Shown: positions 16,547-25,624, counted from the first letter of the stretch. The stretch is DNA of 64,000 nt from Chryseobacterium oranimense (GCF_025244725.1 NZ_CP104203.1:1922001-1986000), one strand, 5' to 3'. The notes: generated from the sequence alone by a model not told the origin. Translations and numbers: made by a program.

Positions 16547-19024
16547 TTATAATGTATCCCAAAGGCTCATTACTTTGATGTTTTCCACAGGTTTTGAAAG
16601 TTTGATCTTTTTTGAGGTATTGGGAAGCAGGTCAAAGAAGTTATCACTGAAATGAGTGTCTCCCATCAGATAAATATCTTTTGCCAGGACATCCGTGGAA
16701 ACCTCAACCTCATCCGCTGAGATTTTTTTAATCTTAATGCCAGGTTGGGTCAGCTGCAGGTCTTTTGGTTTAGCAAAGAAATGAAGACTGGAGGCGATGA
16801 TGTTTCCATCCTTATCTTTTAAGGTAAGCTGTAGGAAGGTTTTATTTTTATCAGAATCAGGGATTAATGTTTCAATTTTAACAGGTTCAAATTTCAGAAT
16901 ACTTCCCAGCATTTTTTCTTTTGAAACAGCTTTAAGCCCTTTTAAAATTTTACCATTAAAATTTATTGCTTTTAATTCTAAATTAACATTATTGAATGAC
17001 TTCAATCCGTCATTAACAGCATAAAAATTTAAAATACCTTCTTTCTCCTCGGTTAAAATAACCTGCTGCTCAAAACTTCTTTTCATCTGGTAATGCAAGG
17101 CTTTCCAGGTTCCCAGATAATCAATGGAAGACCAGGACACTACAGGCCAGCAATCATTAAGCTGCCAGTACAAGGTTCCCATATTGTAAGGTTTTGAACG
17201 GCGGTGGGCTTCAACAGCGATTCTCATTCCCCGGGCCTGAAGAAGCTGGGAAATGTAATTGTATTGTATAAAGTCTGTTGGAACTTTGTAATCTCTCTTC
17301 ATATATTCACTGATGATTTCCCAACCTCTTGTATTCTTTTCATGGGCTTTGATTACAGGATTCTGAAGATTGAGATCAGGAGTTCCGGAAAACATGGATT
17401 TCACAGCTTCCGGGCCAGGCATTCCCTGAAAACCGTATTCCGACATGAATCTGCCTACTTTTTCATTATACATCTCAAACGGCTGTTCTCCCCACCAGAC
17501 TCCCCAATAATGGGAATCCCCTTCTGTAAGACTTTCTTTATGCCCCCAGCCAATGGACGGTGAACTTGGCCAGTAGATATTTTTATCGGAAGTAAGGCTT
17601 TCTTTTAAGGTATTTGGAATAAGTTCGTGGAAGAGTTTTTTATAATCTTTCCAAACCTGGAGGGAGTCTTCCTTTGAGTATTTGAACTGTTTCTGATAAC
17701 CCCAGTTGACAATGGCTTCATCAATTTCATTATTTCCGCACCATAAAGCAATGGATGGATGGTTTTGAAGCCTGTTGACCTGGTCTTTTATTTCTTCTTT
17801 TACGTTATTCAAAAAAGCTTCATCTGCAGGATAAAAGCTGCCGGCAAACATGAAATCCTGCCAGACTAAGATTCCATTTTCGTCACAGGCTTTATAAAAC
17901 TCATCATCTTCATAAATTCCGCCACCCCAGACGCGGATCATATTCATGTTGGCATCTTTGGCATCTTTGATGAGCTTCCTGTATTTTTCTTTGGTCATTC
18001 TGGGTGAAAAACTGTCTCCGGGAATCCAGTTTGTTCCTTTTGCATACAACGGTTTTCCATTCACCTTAAAATAGAAAGATTTTCCTGCCGTATCCTTTTC
18101 CTGAACGAGCTCTACAGTTCTGAGCCCAATTTTTATATTCTTCTGATCTAAGGATATATTTTTTTTAGAAAGCACAATTTTAAAATCATAAAGATTGGCA
18201 TCTCCCCAACCATTAGGCTGCCACAGTTTCATCCCGTCCGTTTTGTACGGAACACTTATTTTATTAAATCCTTTTTTCAGAGAAACTGTTTGGGTCTGCT
18301 TATTAATATTCAACACATAATCTCCTGAATTCTCTGCATTAATTTCTACTTCAAATTTTAAATTAAAAATATTCCCTGAAGAGTTCTGATGATATTTAAT
18401 ATTTGGGATTTCAGCAAGATTCCAGCATTTCAATTGTATATCTTTCCATATTCCGGCGGTCACCAGTCTCGGACCCCAATCCCATCCAAACTGATACTGG
18501 GCTTTTCTCACAAAGCTTCTCGGTGATTCCGGCATTGTAAATGGAACTTTCTTTGCCCGTTCTTTACCTTCTTTTACAGCTGATATAAATTTTATCTTCA
18601 GGTCGTTATTTCCTTCTTTCAGAAGCTCTTTTACAGGAATTTCCCATTTCCTGAACATATTATCTGTTTTCTTCAGTAGTTTTCCGTTCAGGTATATTTC
18701 TGAAAAGGTATCAAGGCCGTTAAAAATAAGGTCTACATGGTCATTATTCAGCTCTTTTGATGAGATATTAAAACTGGTTTGATATTCCCAGTCTTCATTT
18801 TCTATCCACTGTACTCTTTTTTCATTTTCATCTTTGAAAGGATCAGGAATGACCTTATTATCGATCAGATCAAGATGTACAGTGCCTGGAATTTTTGCAG
18901 GCAGCCATTTCTGTTCCTGGGTATTTCTGAACTGCCATTTCTCTGAAGACAAGCTTCGTTCCGTAAGCTGTGCATTCATCATACTTTGAATAAAAAGGAA
19001 AGCAAAAAGGATAGATTTATTCAT
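16547..19024 (-). CDS. glycoside hydrolase family 2 protein, beta-mannosidase
   Basis: An 825-residue secreted enzyme with a signal peptide (about 1-18, ending near MNAQ). A jelly-roll sugar-binding domain (about 30-190), an immunoglobulin-like domain and a TIM barrel follow. Catalytic acid/base is E433 in WCGNNEID and the nucleophile is E529 in MSEYGFQG, both in the GH2 positions. The start LIDNKVIPDPFKDENE is typical of beta-mannosidases, which attack the core mannose of N-glycans. The ATG at 19024 overlaps the end of a decayed GxxExxY gene by 8 bases. A beta-galactosidase role is less likely. Confidence 0.93.
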   Translation of the reverse strand: MNKSILFAFLFIQSMMNAQLTERSLSSEKWQFRNTQEQKWLPAKIPGTVHLDLIDNKVIPDPFKDENEKRVQWIENEDWEYQTSFNISSKELNNDHVDLIFNGLDTFSEIYLNGKLLKKTDNMFRKWEIPVKELLKEGNNDLKIKFISAVKEGKERAKKVPFTMPESPRSFVRKAQYQFGWDWGPRLVTAGIWKDIQLKCWNLAEIPNIKYHQNSSGNIFNLKFEVEINAENSGDYVLNINKQTQTVSLKKGFNKISVPYKTDGMKLWQPNGWGDANLYDFKIVLSKKNISLDQKNIKIGLRTVELVQEKDTAGKSFYFKVNGKPLYAKGTNWIPGDSFSPRMTKEKYRKLIKDAKDANMNMIRVWGGGIYEDDEFYKACDENGILVWQDFMFAGSFYPADEAFLNNVKEEIKDQVNRLQNHPSIALWCGNNEIDEAIVNWGYQKQFKYSKEDSLQVWKDYKKLFHELIPNTLKESLTSDKNIYWPSSPSIGWGHKESLTEGDSHYWGVWWGEQPFEMYNEKVGRFMSEYGFQGMPGPEAVKSMFSGTPDLNLQNPVIKAHEKNTRGWEIISEYMKRDYKVPTDFIQYNYISQLLQARGMRIAVEAHRRSKPYNMGTLYWQLNDCWPVVSWSSIDYLGTWKALHYQMKRSFEQQVILTEEKEGILNFYAVNDGLKSFNNVNLELKAINFNGKILKGLKAVSKEKMLGSILKFEPVKIETLIPDSDKNKTFLQLTLKDKDGNIIASSLHFFAKPKDLQLTQPGIKIKKISADEVEVSTDVLAKDIYLMGDTHFSDNFFDLLPNTSKKIKLSKPVENIKVMSLWDTL

Positions 19025-19403
19025 TAATAAGTTTGTTTACAATTCTGTGAATCCCATATTTAATAAGTTCACTGTTAAAATTTATCAACAATCCCAAATT
19101 CAGGTTAGCCAGTTCAGATAGGTTAAAACCTGGGAATGAAAAACAGGATGCAGTTCAAGAACAGCTTTTACTTCAACAATAACTTTATTTTCTATAATCA
19201 AATCAATTTTATATGCATTTTCTATTGTCACTTTCTTTATACTTTAAGGGTAAGGAAACCTGTCGCTTCACATCCATTCCCTGTTGTTTCAGTTCGTAAG
19301 CCAGCGCTGTTTCATAAGCATTTTCCAATAATCCGACTCCTAGATTTTTATGTACTTCGATTGCTGCTCCTATTATTTTGTAGGATATTTCGTTTTCTGT
19401 CAT
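19017..19403 (-). pseudogene. GxxExxY protein gene, broken by two frameshifts
   Basis: The first 55 codons read in frame (MTENEISYKIIGAAIEVHKN, then the signature GLLENAYETALAYEL and LPLKYK), then a stop follows. The rest of the family sequence continues in two other frames: about 19117-19215 gives IENAYKIDLIIENK and VIVEVKAVLELHP, then after a second shift near 19110 the segment LANLNLGLLINFN and ELIKYGIHRIVNKLI runs to a stop at 19017-19019. Two single-base losses can explain this. Function of the family is unknown; it is related to PD-(D/E)XK nucleases in some analyses. The end overlaps the mannosidase start by 8 bases. Confidence 0.75.
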
Positions 19404-19786
19404 TCATTTGTGTTTTATGTTTGTTATTTAAAAAATGGAAGATTGTAATATAGTTTGTTATTTTTTTTAACGCAAAGTTTATTATTTACCCTTTAAATTT
19501 AAAGGATGCAAAGAGAAGAATCAACAAGTTGATTCGATTGAGCAGACGTTTTATCCATTCAGCTTTATTTCGACGCAGTCGAATCCTTTGCTTCCTCAAA
19601 ACTCAACGCTCTCTAAATAGAACTTTGCATTAAATGTATGATGTGCTTTTTAACGCAAAGGTTTATTTTAATAATGAATATTTTAAGTTTGCAAAGACAG
19701 AATCAATTAACATTGATTTTTATTAAGCATACTTCTAGCCATTTGGTCTAATCAACAACACAGCCGAATTCCTTGCTTTCCCAAAA
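19404..19786. repeat. gene-free gap with two diverged copies of a ~138-bp element
   Basis: Copy A is about 19467-19603 and copy B about 19650-19788. Both begin TTAACGCAAAG, both contain GCAAAGA followed by AATCAA...TTGATT inverted arms, and both end with CGAATnCnTTGCTTnCnCAAAACT. The copies are in direct orientation and have diverged considerably. No coding sequence was seen. Copy B runs into the cutC stop. Confidence 0.65.
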
Positions 19787-20449
19787 CTATTTATTTTTCA
19801 AAGCAATAATTTCATCTGCACTGGCAAAAGCTCCACCATCTGTTATTGCTGAGGAATGAAAATAACCTGCGTTTGTAAATTCTCTGATCTCTGCAATATT
19901 GGTGGAACGAAGTCCGCCTCCCACCAGAATTTCAATTCTGCCATTGGAAAGCTCAACCAATTTTTTAAGGTTTTCCTTACCTTCTGAAACATTGGGTTTC
20001 TGGCCTGAAGTGAGAATTGTTTTAAAACCGCAGCCAATGACTTTTTCCAGGGAATCTTCAAGACCTTGCGCTCTGTCAAAAGCACGGTGAAAAGTACATG
20101 GAAGTGGATAAGCCATCTCAACCAAAATCTTGTTGTGTTCTACATTCACCTGGTCATTTTCGTCCAGGATCCCAAAAACAAAACCGTCTACTTTCAGAGA
20201 TTTCAGGTGGAGCAGATCTTTTTGCATCTGTTCAAATTCAGCTTCCGAATAGGTAAAATTTCCACCTCTTGGGCGGATCATTACAAAAAGCGGGATACTT
20301 ATTTTTGCTCTGAGGTCTCTTGTTGTTTCAAAACTGGGGGTTGTTCCGCCTTCAATTAATCCATCGCACAATTCGATTCTGTCGGCTCCATTTTCAAATG
20401 CGATTATTGCTGATTCCGGGTTGAAGCACGCTATTTCTATTTTTGACAT
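19787..20449 (-). CDS. cutC: copper homeostasis protein CutC
   Basis: A 220-residue TIM-barrel protein of the CutC family, a little shorter than the E. coli one. Signatures are ENGADRIELCDGLIEGGTTPS near the N terminus, RPRGGNF (about 68-74) and HRAFD (about 121). CutC is linked to copper tolerance, but the biochemical role remains unclear. It is followed by the repeat region on one side and preceded by a small lipoprotein gene in the same direction 20 bases away, so they may be cotranscribed. Confidence 0.93.
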   Translation of the reverse strand: MSKIEIACFNPESAIIAFENGADRIELCDGLIEGGTTPSFETTRDLRAKISIPLFVMIRPRGGNFTYSEAEFEQMQKDLLHLKSLKVDGFVFGILDENDQVNVEHNKILVEMAYPLPCTFHRAFDRAQGLEDSLEKVIGCGFKTILTSGQKPNVSEGKENLKKLVELSNGRIEILVGGGLRSTNIAEIREFTNAGYFHSSAITDGGAFASADEIIALKNK

Positions 20450-20469
20450 TTTTATTTTATATTTTCAGA

Positions 20470-21051
20470 TTATTCCTGAGACACATTTGCAATCAGAAAA
20501 GAATCGTTTTGTTTTATAACTTCTATTTCAACAGGATATTGTGATTTCAGCTTTTCATCAGAAAGGATCACATCAAATATGAATACAGCCGGCTCTGATT
20601 CTGAAAGAGGAACAGATTTTAGAACCTGTTCACACTTTGAAACTTTAATTTCTTCCCAATCTTGGCCGCTTATTAAAAACCCGATGTTTACTCCCGCTTT
20701 CCTGACGTCAAATTTATTTTTCCATTTGTTCTGAAACTCTTTTAAGGTAAGGCTTCCATCAACATCCATGTCGACATTCATCGCATCGGTTTTATAATCG
20801 TAATAGTCTTTGGTTGTGATTTTCTGCATTTCTTTATCGAGATTTCCAAGATCTGCTTTAAAGTAGTTTTCAATGCTTTTTTCCAGCCATTTTTTTGCTT
20901 CGCCGGATTCATCAGGTTTATTTTCTGAAATTCCGGTTTCAGTTTTTGGAGAAATCGATTCTTGCTCTTGCAGTGCCTGAGGCTGAATTTCTTTCTTTTC
21001 TTCTTTGCATGCTGTGATCAGAAACAAGGATGCAATGATCATTCTTTTCAT
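20470..21051 (-). CDS. hypothetical lipoprotein
   Basis: A 193-residue protein with a lipobox LITAC at residues 11-15, so Cys15 would carry the lipid. After the cysteine a lysine- and glutamate-rich linker (about 16-50) leads to a compact C-terminal domain of mixed alpha/beta character, with no recognised family motif. It lies 20 bases before cutC in the same direction. No function can be given; it is likely an outer-membrane or periplasmic lipoprotein. Confidence 0.75.
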   Translation of the reverse strand: MKRMIIASLFLITACKEEKKEIQPQALQEQESISPKTETGISENKPDESGEAKKWLEKSIENYFKADLGNLDKEMQKITTKDYYDYKTDAMNVDMDVDGSLTLKEFQNKWKNKFDVRKAGVNIGFLISGQDWEEIKVSKCEQVLKSVPLSESEPAVFIFDVILSDEKLKSQYPVEIEVIKQNDSFLIANVSQE

Positions 21052-21075
21052 ATTCTTTTTGATATTCTAAGTTTT

Positions 21076-21127
21076 GGCTAAAGCCGTTTGGTGTTTTTTT
21101 ATTTTTGCAAGCGGGCTAAAGCCCGCT
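21076..21127. repeat. GGCTAAAGCC hairpin pair
   Basis: A first hairpin core GGCTAAAGCC at 21076-21085 and a longer one, AGCGGGC-TAAA-GCCCGCT, at 21110-21127, share the same GGCTAAAGCC centre. There is no U-run in either direction, so it looks like a repeat and not a standard terminator. Confidence 0.65.
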
Positions 21128-21152
21128 CCTATTGAGTTTAAAGAAAGTATAA

Positions 21153-22145
21153 TTATTTCAGAGCAAATTCCGGTTTTTCCAGACGGTTGCCTTTCTGGTC
21201 ATAGACAGCAAAATTAAATCCGTCCTGAATGCAGTAAGAACCATATTCTCCTTTTTTATTTAAGGCAATAAACCCAACCTGGATATCTTTCAGGTTTTTG
21301 TTTCTTCTTTGAGCAATTTTCACAATTCTTTCTACGGCTTCTTTGCAGGCCTGTTGGGGATTTCTACCCTGCCTCATCAATTCAACCACCAGATGCGTCC
21401 CAACAGTACGGATTACTTCTTCGCCATGACCGGTAGCTGTAGCCGCCCCAACTTCATTGTCTACAAATAACCCTGCGCCGATGATAGGTGAATCTCCTAC
21501 CCTGCCGTGCATCTTAAAGGCCATTCCGCTGGTGGTACATGCCCCGGAAAGGTTCCCTTGCGCATCCAGAGCAATCATTCCGATGGTATCATGGTTTTCT
21601 ATATTGGCGACTGGCTTGTACTCACTGGTTTTAAGCCATTCTTTCCATTCTTTTTCTGAATCGGGTGTGAGAAGATTTTCTTTTTTAAACCCTTGTGATA
21701 ATGCAAACTGTAATGCTCCATCTCCAACCAGCATAACGTGAGGCGTTTTCTCCATTACTGCTCTTGCTACAGAAATAGGATTTTTGACATTTTCCAGACA
21801 GGCAACGGAACCTATATTATAGTTTTCGTCCATAATACAGGCATCGAGGGTAACTCTTCCGTCTCTATCCGGACGTCCTCCATAGCCTACGCTTCTTTCA
21901 GTTGGGTCTAATTCCACGAGACGAACTCCTTTTTCCACTGCATCGAGGGCTTTACCGCCTTTTCCCAGAATAGTCCAGGCTTCTTCGTTTGCCTTCAGTC
22001 CGAAATTCCAGGTAGAAAGAACGATAGGTTTACCTGTTATTTTATAGTTTTCCGGCAGGTCTTTAGCCATAAGATCCAGTGGGTTTACAGCAAGTGCCAG
22101 AGAAGCAGCGGCTGTTTTTTTGATGAAGTTTCGTCTACTTTGCAT
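21153..22145 (-). CDS. N4-(beta-N-acetylglucosaminyl)-L-asparaginase (glycosylasparaginase)
   Basis: A 330-residue Ntn hydrolase. It begins at the ATG at 22145 with a twin-arginine-like signal (QSRRNFIKKTAAAS). Maturation should occur by self-cleavage before T187 in ENHDTIGM, which then becomes the nucleophile; the GDSPIIGAGLFVD and TGHGEEVIR segments form the substrate site. The enzyme splits the GlcNAc-asparagine bond, the last step of N-glycan breakdown. The best-known bacterial form is from Elizabethkingia meningoseptica. An upstream in-frame extension to 22208 crosses the intergenic hairpin and is rejected. Confidence 0.93.
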   Translation of the reverse strand: MQSRRNFIKKTAAASLALAVNPLDLMAKDLPENYKITGKPIVLSTWNFGLKANEEAWTILGKGGKALDAVEKGVRLVELDPTERSVGYGGRPDRDGRVTLDACIMDENYNIGSVACLENVKNPISVARAVMEKTPHVMLVGDGALQFALSQGFKKENLLTPDSEKEWKEWLKTSEYKPVANIENHDTIGMIALDAQGNLSGACTTSGMAFKMHGRVGDSPIIGAGLFVDNEVGAATATGHGEEVIRTVGTHLVVELMRQGRNPQQACKEAVERIVKIAQRRNKNLKDIQVGFIALNKKGEYGSYCIQDGFNFAVYDQKGNRLEKPEFALK

Positions 22146-22196
22146 ATTCAGATATATTTGGCTCCAAATTAGGAATTTTCCCGCTAGGAGAAAAGG

Positions 22197-22236
22197 AAAA
22201 AAGACCATAGCAAATCATCTCCGGTCTTTTTTTATT
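22197..22236 (-). terminator. terminator of the sulfur operon
   Basis: A 10-bp stem AAAAAAGACC (22197-22206) / GGTCTTTTTT (22223-22232) with T-rich tail on either side. It lies just past the stop of the DUF6691 gene. Confidence 0.75.
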
Positions 22237-22245
22237 TTTTTGAAA

Positions 22246-22734
22246 TCAATGAGGCAGCTTGTCTCTGAAATATCCATATACCCAGGTTCCGGCAATAGCA
22301 CTCAGAAGTGTTATAGATACAGCTAATGCTCCTGTCCCAATTTGGGCAAAAAGAGGCCCGGGACATGCACCGGTAATAGCCCAGCCAAACCCAAAAATCA
22401 ATCCACCATAAACCTGGCCTTTGTTAAATTTTTTGGATGGTATAGAGATAGGCTCACCATGAATTGTTTTAATATTGAATTTTTTGATCAGCCATACCGA
22501 GATCATTCCTACTACTACAGCACTGCCGATGATTCCGTACATATGAAAAGACTGAAGACGAAACATTTCCTGTATTCTGAACCAGCTGATTACCTCAGCT
22601 TTCACGAAAATAATGCCGAAGATAATACCGGTTAAAAGGTATTTCAAATTGTGGTACCACGGATGTTTCAGGCTGCTTTCGTTGGTACAGGCAGTGTCTT
22701 GATGGTGAATACTTAATTTTTTATTATCTGACAT
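22246..22734 (-). CDS. DUF6691 family protein, YeeE/YedE-type half transporter
   Basis: A 162-residue membrane protein with about four hydrophobic segments. The conserved cysteine lies in GWAITGACPGPLFAQIG, a signature of the YeeE/YedE (thiosulfate/sulfur uptake) superfamily. It probably pairs with the second half transporter immediately upstream, together forming the equivalent of one full-length YeeE protein. It follows that gene by 25 bases in the same operon. In characterised full-length relatives such as TsuA, cysteines of this kind relay thiosulfate. Direct transport substrate is not shown here. Confidence 0.88.
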   Translation of the reverse strand: MSDNKKLSIHHQDTACTNESSLKHPWYHNLKYLLTGIIFGIIFVKAEVISWFRIQEMFRLQSFHMYGIIGSAVVVGMISVWLIKKFNIKTIHGEPISIPSKKFNKGQVYGGLIFGFGWAITGACPGPLFAQIGTGALAVSITLLSAIAGTWVYGYFRDKLPH

Positions 22735-22759
22735 AATTGATTTCTTTTTAAAATTTTAG

Positions 22760-23323
22760 TTAAAGGGAAAGAATGATCGGTAAGATAAGATTGGTCATAA
22801 TAAAACCGCCGATCATAAAGCAGACTGTAGCTACCAGAGACGGCCACTGCAGGCTGGAGAGTCCCATGATAGCATGTCCGCTTGTACATCCGCCTGCATA
22901 TCGGGTTCCAAATCCTACCAAAAAACCACCGATAATCATCATAATAAAACCTCTTAGAGTTAGGAGACTTTCAAAATTCATCAATTGTACAGGAACAAGA
23001 TTGGAGTAATCTGTAATCCCATAACCTGCTAATTCGTCTTTAAGCGCTGAATTCACTGTAATTTCGTCCGGATTAAGCAGAAATTGGGCAGCAATCATCC
23101 CTCCAAAGAAAATTCCGAGTACAAAAAATAAGTTCCATGCTTCTTTTTTCCAGTCATATTTAAAGAAGCTGATTTTCGCGGGTATGCATGCTGCACAGAT
23201 GTGTCTGAGTGAAGAACTGATTCCAAAAGATTTATTTCCCAAGATCAACAGGGCCGGAACAGTAAGCCCGATTAAAGGACCAGCTACATACCAAGGCCAG
23301 GGCTCTTTAATAATATCTAACAT
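22760..23323 (-). CDS. YeeE/YedE family membrane protein, second half transporter
   Basis: A 187-residue protein with about five membrane segments. The segment GFGTRYAGGCTSGHAIMGLSSL holds the family cysteine. Four cysteines in total, including HICAACIP, could handle sulfane sulfur. It starts 16 bases after the MBL-rhodanese stop and precedes the DUF6691 gene, so all three form one operon. This pairing of two half transporters with an MBL-rhodanese enzyme is a common bacterial arrangement for sulfur acquisition and detoxification. The direction of transport is inferred from the family. Confidence 0.9.
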   Translation of the reverse strand: MLDIIKEPWPWYVAGPLIGLTVPALLILGNKSFGISSSLRHICAACIPAKISFFKYDWKKEAWNLFFVLGIFFGGMIAAQFLLNPDEITVNSALKDELAGYGITDYSNLVPVQLMNFESLLTLRGFIMMIIGGFLVGFGTRYAGGCTSGHAIMGLSSLQWPSLVATVCFMIGGFIMTNLILPIILSL

Positions 23324-23339
23324 ATATTTTATTTTTAAT

Positions 23340-24752
23340 TTATTTTAAAAGTCTGGTCTGACATACGAAATCACTTTTCGGAACATCAGTCGTGGCAATG
23401 GCATTAAAGCCGCCTTCAATTTCCGTAAAATTCCTATACCCCCTTGCCATAAGAATGCCTGCAGCCATCATGCTTCTGTATCCTCCTGCACAATGTATAT
23501 AGAAATGCTCTTCCTGATTTATTTCATTTATCCATTCATTGATATAAGCTAGAGGCCTGCTGTATGCTCCTTCTATATGCTCTGCATTGTATTCACTTTC
23601 TTTTCTCACATCAAGGATTCTAGCTTTTTTTTCCCTTGTTTCCTTCTCAAAATACAGGGCAGAAATACGGTTTACAACATCTGTTTCTTTTCCACTTTTT
23701 TTCCAGGTTTCAAAACTGCCCTTCAGATATCCCAAAACGTTGTCAAATCCTACCCGGCTGAGTCTGGTGACTGCTTCTTCTTCATATCCTTTATCAGTAA
23801 CAAGCAGTAAAGGCTGATTTACATCTATGATTAAAGCTCCTACCCACGGTGCAAAATCACCATCCAGCCCGATATTAACAGACTGTGGAATAAAGCCCTC
23901 AGCAAATTTCTGATTATTTCTTACGTCCAGAACCAAAGCTCCTGAATTTTTTGCTGTTTCTTCAAACTGGTCAGGAGAAAGGGCATTCAATCCTCTTGAA
24001 AGGACTTCTTCAAAACTATTATAGCCATTTTTATTCATCGCAACATTCATCCCAAAATAAGTAGGAGGAGGCAGCAATCCTTCTGTAACGGCCGCTACAA
24101 AGTCTGCTTTATCTTTCTGATTGAGGGCATAGTTTGTTTTTTTCTGATTTCCTAATGTATCCACTGTTTCTTTCTGCATATTTTTACCACAGGCGGATCC
24201 TGAACCATGGGCGGGATATACTATAATATCGTCATTCAAAGGAAGGATTTTCTGATATAAGCTGTCATACAGCAGTCCTGCCAATTCTTCACGGGTCATA
24301 TCTGCAGCCTTCTGGGCCAGGTCCGGACGCCCCACATCTCCTAAAAATAAGGTATCACCACTAAAAAGGACTTTTTCATTTCCTTCTTCGTCTATCAGCA
24401 GATAAGATGAGCTTTCCAGAGTATGTCCAGGGGTATGAAGTATTTTTATAGCCACCTTTCCAAGTCTGAAAATCTGCCCATCTTCTGCAATAAGGGCTTC
24501 AAATTCTGTTTGTGCAGTGGGCCCATATACAATAGGAGCTCCTGTTTTTCTGCTTAAATCTATATGTCCGCTTACGAAATCAGCATGGAAATGAGTTTCA
24601 AAAATATATTTCAATTCTGCCCCATCCTTTTTCAGTTTTTCTATGTATGGTTGTGTTTCACGAAGGGGATCTATGATAGCAGCCTCTCCCTCTGACATGA
24701 TGTAATAAGCTCCCTGAGCCAGACATCCTGTATAAATCTGTTCTATTTTCAT
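23340..24752 (-). CDS. MBL-fold persulfide dioxygenase-like protein fused to two rhodanese domains
   Basis: The protein is 470 residues from the ATG at 24752; the codon three positions earlier is a TTG and less likely. The N-terminal metallo-beta-lactamase domain (about 1-230) has THFHADFVSGH, with metal ligands near H54, H56, D58 and H63, and FSGDTLFLGDVGRPD, as in ETHE1 persulfide dioxygenases. Two rhodanese domains follow (about 265-355 and 375-465). The second keeps the active cysteine in HCAGGYRS (about residue 421), while the first has TDKGYEE at that place and looks inactive. It should oxidise or transfer sulfane sulfur. It is the first gene of the three-gene operon. Confidence 0.9.
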   Translation of the reverse strand: MKIEQIYTGCLAQGAYYIMSEGEAAIIDPLRETQPYIEKLKKDGAELKYIFETHFHADFVSGHIDLSRKTGAPIVYGPTAQTEFEALIAEDGQIFRLGKVAIKILHTPGHTLESSSYLLIDEEGNEKVLFSGDTLFLGDVGRPDLAQKAADMTREELAGLLYDSLYQKILPLNDDIIVYPAHGSGSACGKNMQKETVDTLGNQKKTNYALNQKDKADFVAAVTEGLLPPPTYFGMNVAMNKNGYNSFEEVLSRGLNALSPDQFEETAKNSGALVLDVRNNQKFAEGFIPQSVNIGLDGDFAPWVGALIIDVNQPLLLVTDKGYEEEAVTRLSRVGFDNVLGYLKGSFETWKKSGKETDVVNRISALYFEKETREKKARILDVRKESEYNAEHIEGAYSRPLAYINEWINEINQEEHFYIHCAGGYRSMMAAGILMARGYRNFTEIEGGFNAIATTDVPKSDFVCQTRLLK

Positions 24753-24806
24753 ATTGTTCAATTTTACTTTGTTTTCTTGTGCAAATTTCCTACTTCCATC
24801 TTTTTC

Positions 24807-24830
24807 CTACAGCTACTTTTGTTACATAAG
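24807..24830 (-). promoter_or_regulatory. Crp/Fnr-type operator, 24-bp direct repeat copy 1
   Basis: On the minus strand it reads CTTATGTAACAAAAGTAGC and onward, containing the near-palindrome GTAAC-AAAA-GTAGC. The complete 24 bases recur at 25672-25695. It lies 54 bases before the MBL-rhodanese ATG and exactly 21 bases before a TTTGC that may form the -7 box (24781-24785). That puts the palindrome centre near -40, suited to activation. Confidence 0.7.
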
Positions 24831-24832
24831 GA

Positions 24833-25624
24833 TTATAAAAAAATCTCTTTAAAAAAGATATACATTCCCATCGCCAGAATAAACCATCCGAAAGCAGGTT
24901 TTAGCTTTTCGCCGTCGATATTTCCGGAAAATCTCGAGCCTATTACAATTCCTGCGACGGCAATAGCAGTAACAGAAAGTAAAAACCGCCATTCTATTGC
25001 TGTATTTCCAGCGGATGAAGAAAAACCTATCAAAGAATTTAAAGAAATAATGACCAGTGAAGTTCCAACGGCATTTTTCATAGGCATTTTCAAGAGGTTA
25101 ACTAAAGCAGGAATGATCATAAAACCACCGCCGGCTCCAACCAATCCGGTTAACATACCTATAGCAGAACCTTCTCCTGCTGCCAGAAATGACTGATATT
25201 CTCGATTCTCTCCCCTCCTTTTTATTACCGTATTTTTTCTAATCATTTTATAAGAGGCAAGGATCATTAAACCAGCAAAAACCAAAAGAAGAAAAACATT
25301 CCTTGTCAGAATAAAATCGCCTATCCTTAAAATATCTGACGGAATGAGTGGCAATAGATAAATTCTGGTAAGGAAAATAGATATAATGGAAGGAATTCCA
25401 AATATAAGTGCAGTTCTCAAATCTATAAGTCCTTTTTTAAAATAAGAAAATGATCCCACAGCACTGCTGATTCCCACTATAAAAAGGGAATATTCTGTAG
25501 CAATAAAAGCGTCTAGTCCAAAAAAATAAATAAGCACGGGTACGGTGAGTATACTTCCGCCGCCGCCTATTAACCCCAACGAAATTCCTATTAAAACTGA
25601 TGCTACATATCCTATAATTTCCAT
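24833..25624 (-). CDS. TauE/SafE family sulfite exporter-like protein
   Basis: A 263-residue membrane protein with about eight hydrophobic segments and the family motifs IGLIGGGGSILTVPVLIY and MLTGLVGAGGGFMIIPALV. These proteins export sulfite, sulfoacetate or other organosulfur anions. It is the only gene of its transcription unit in the sulfur module and carries the same 24-bp box as the MBL operon upstream. Sulfite export fits an MBL-rhodanese that yields sulfite from persulfide. The stop lies 3 bases before the operator of the next unit. Confidence 0.9.
   Translation of the reverse strand: MEIIGYVASVLIGISLGLIGGGGSILTVPVLIYFFGLDAFIATEYSLFIVGISSAVGSFSYFKKGLIDLRTALIFGIPSIISIFLTRIYLLPLIPSDILRIGDFILTRNVFLLLVFAGLMILASYKMIRKNTVIKRRGENREYQSFLAAGEGSAIGMLTGLVGAGGGFMIIPALVNLLKMPMKNAVGTSLVIISLNSLIGFSSSAGNTAIEWRFLLSVTAIAVAGIVIGSRFSGNIDGEKLKPAFGWFILAMGMYIFFKEIFL

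Noticed and set aside
19136..19453. Plus-strand 105-codon frame over the GxxExxY remnant
   Set aside because: The opposite strand carries the recognisable GxxExxY family sequence; this frame is its shadow.
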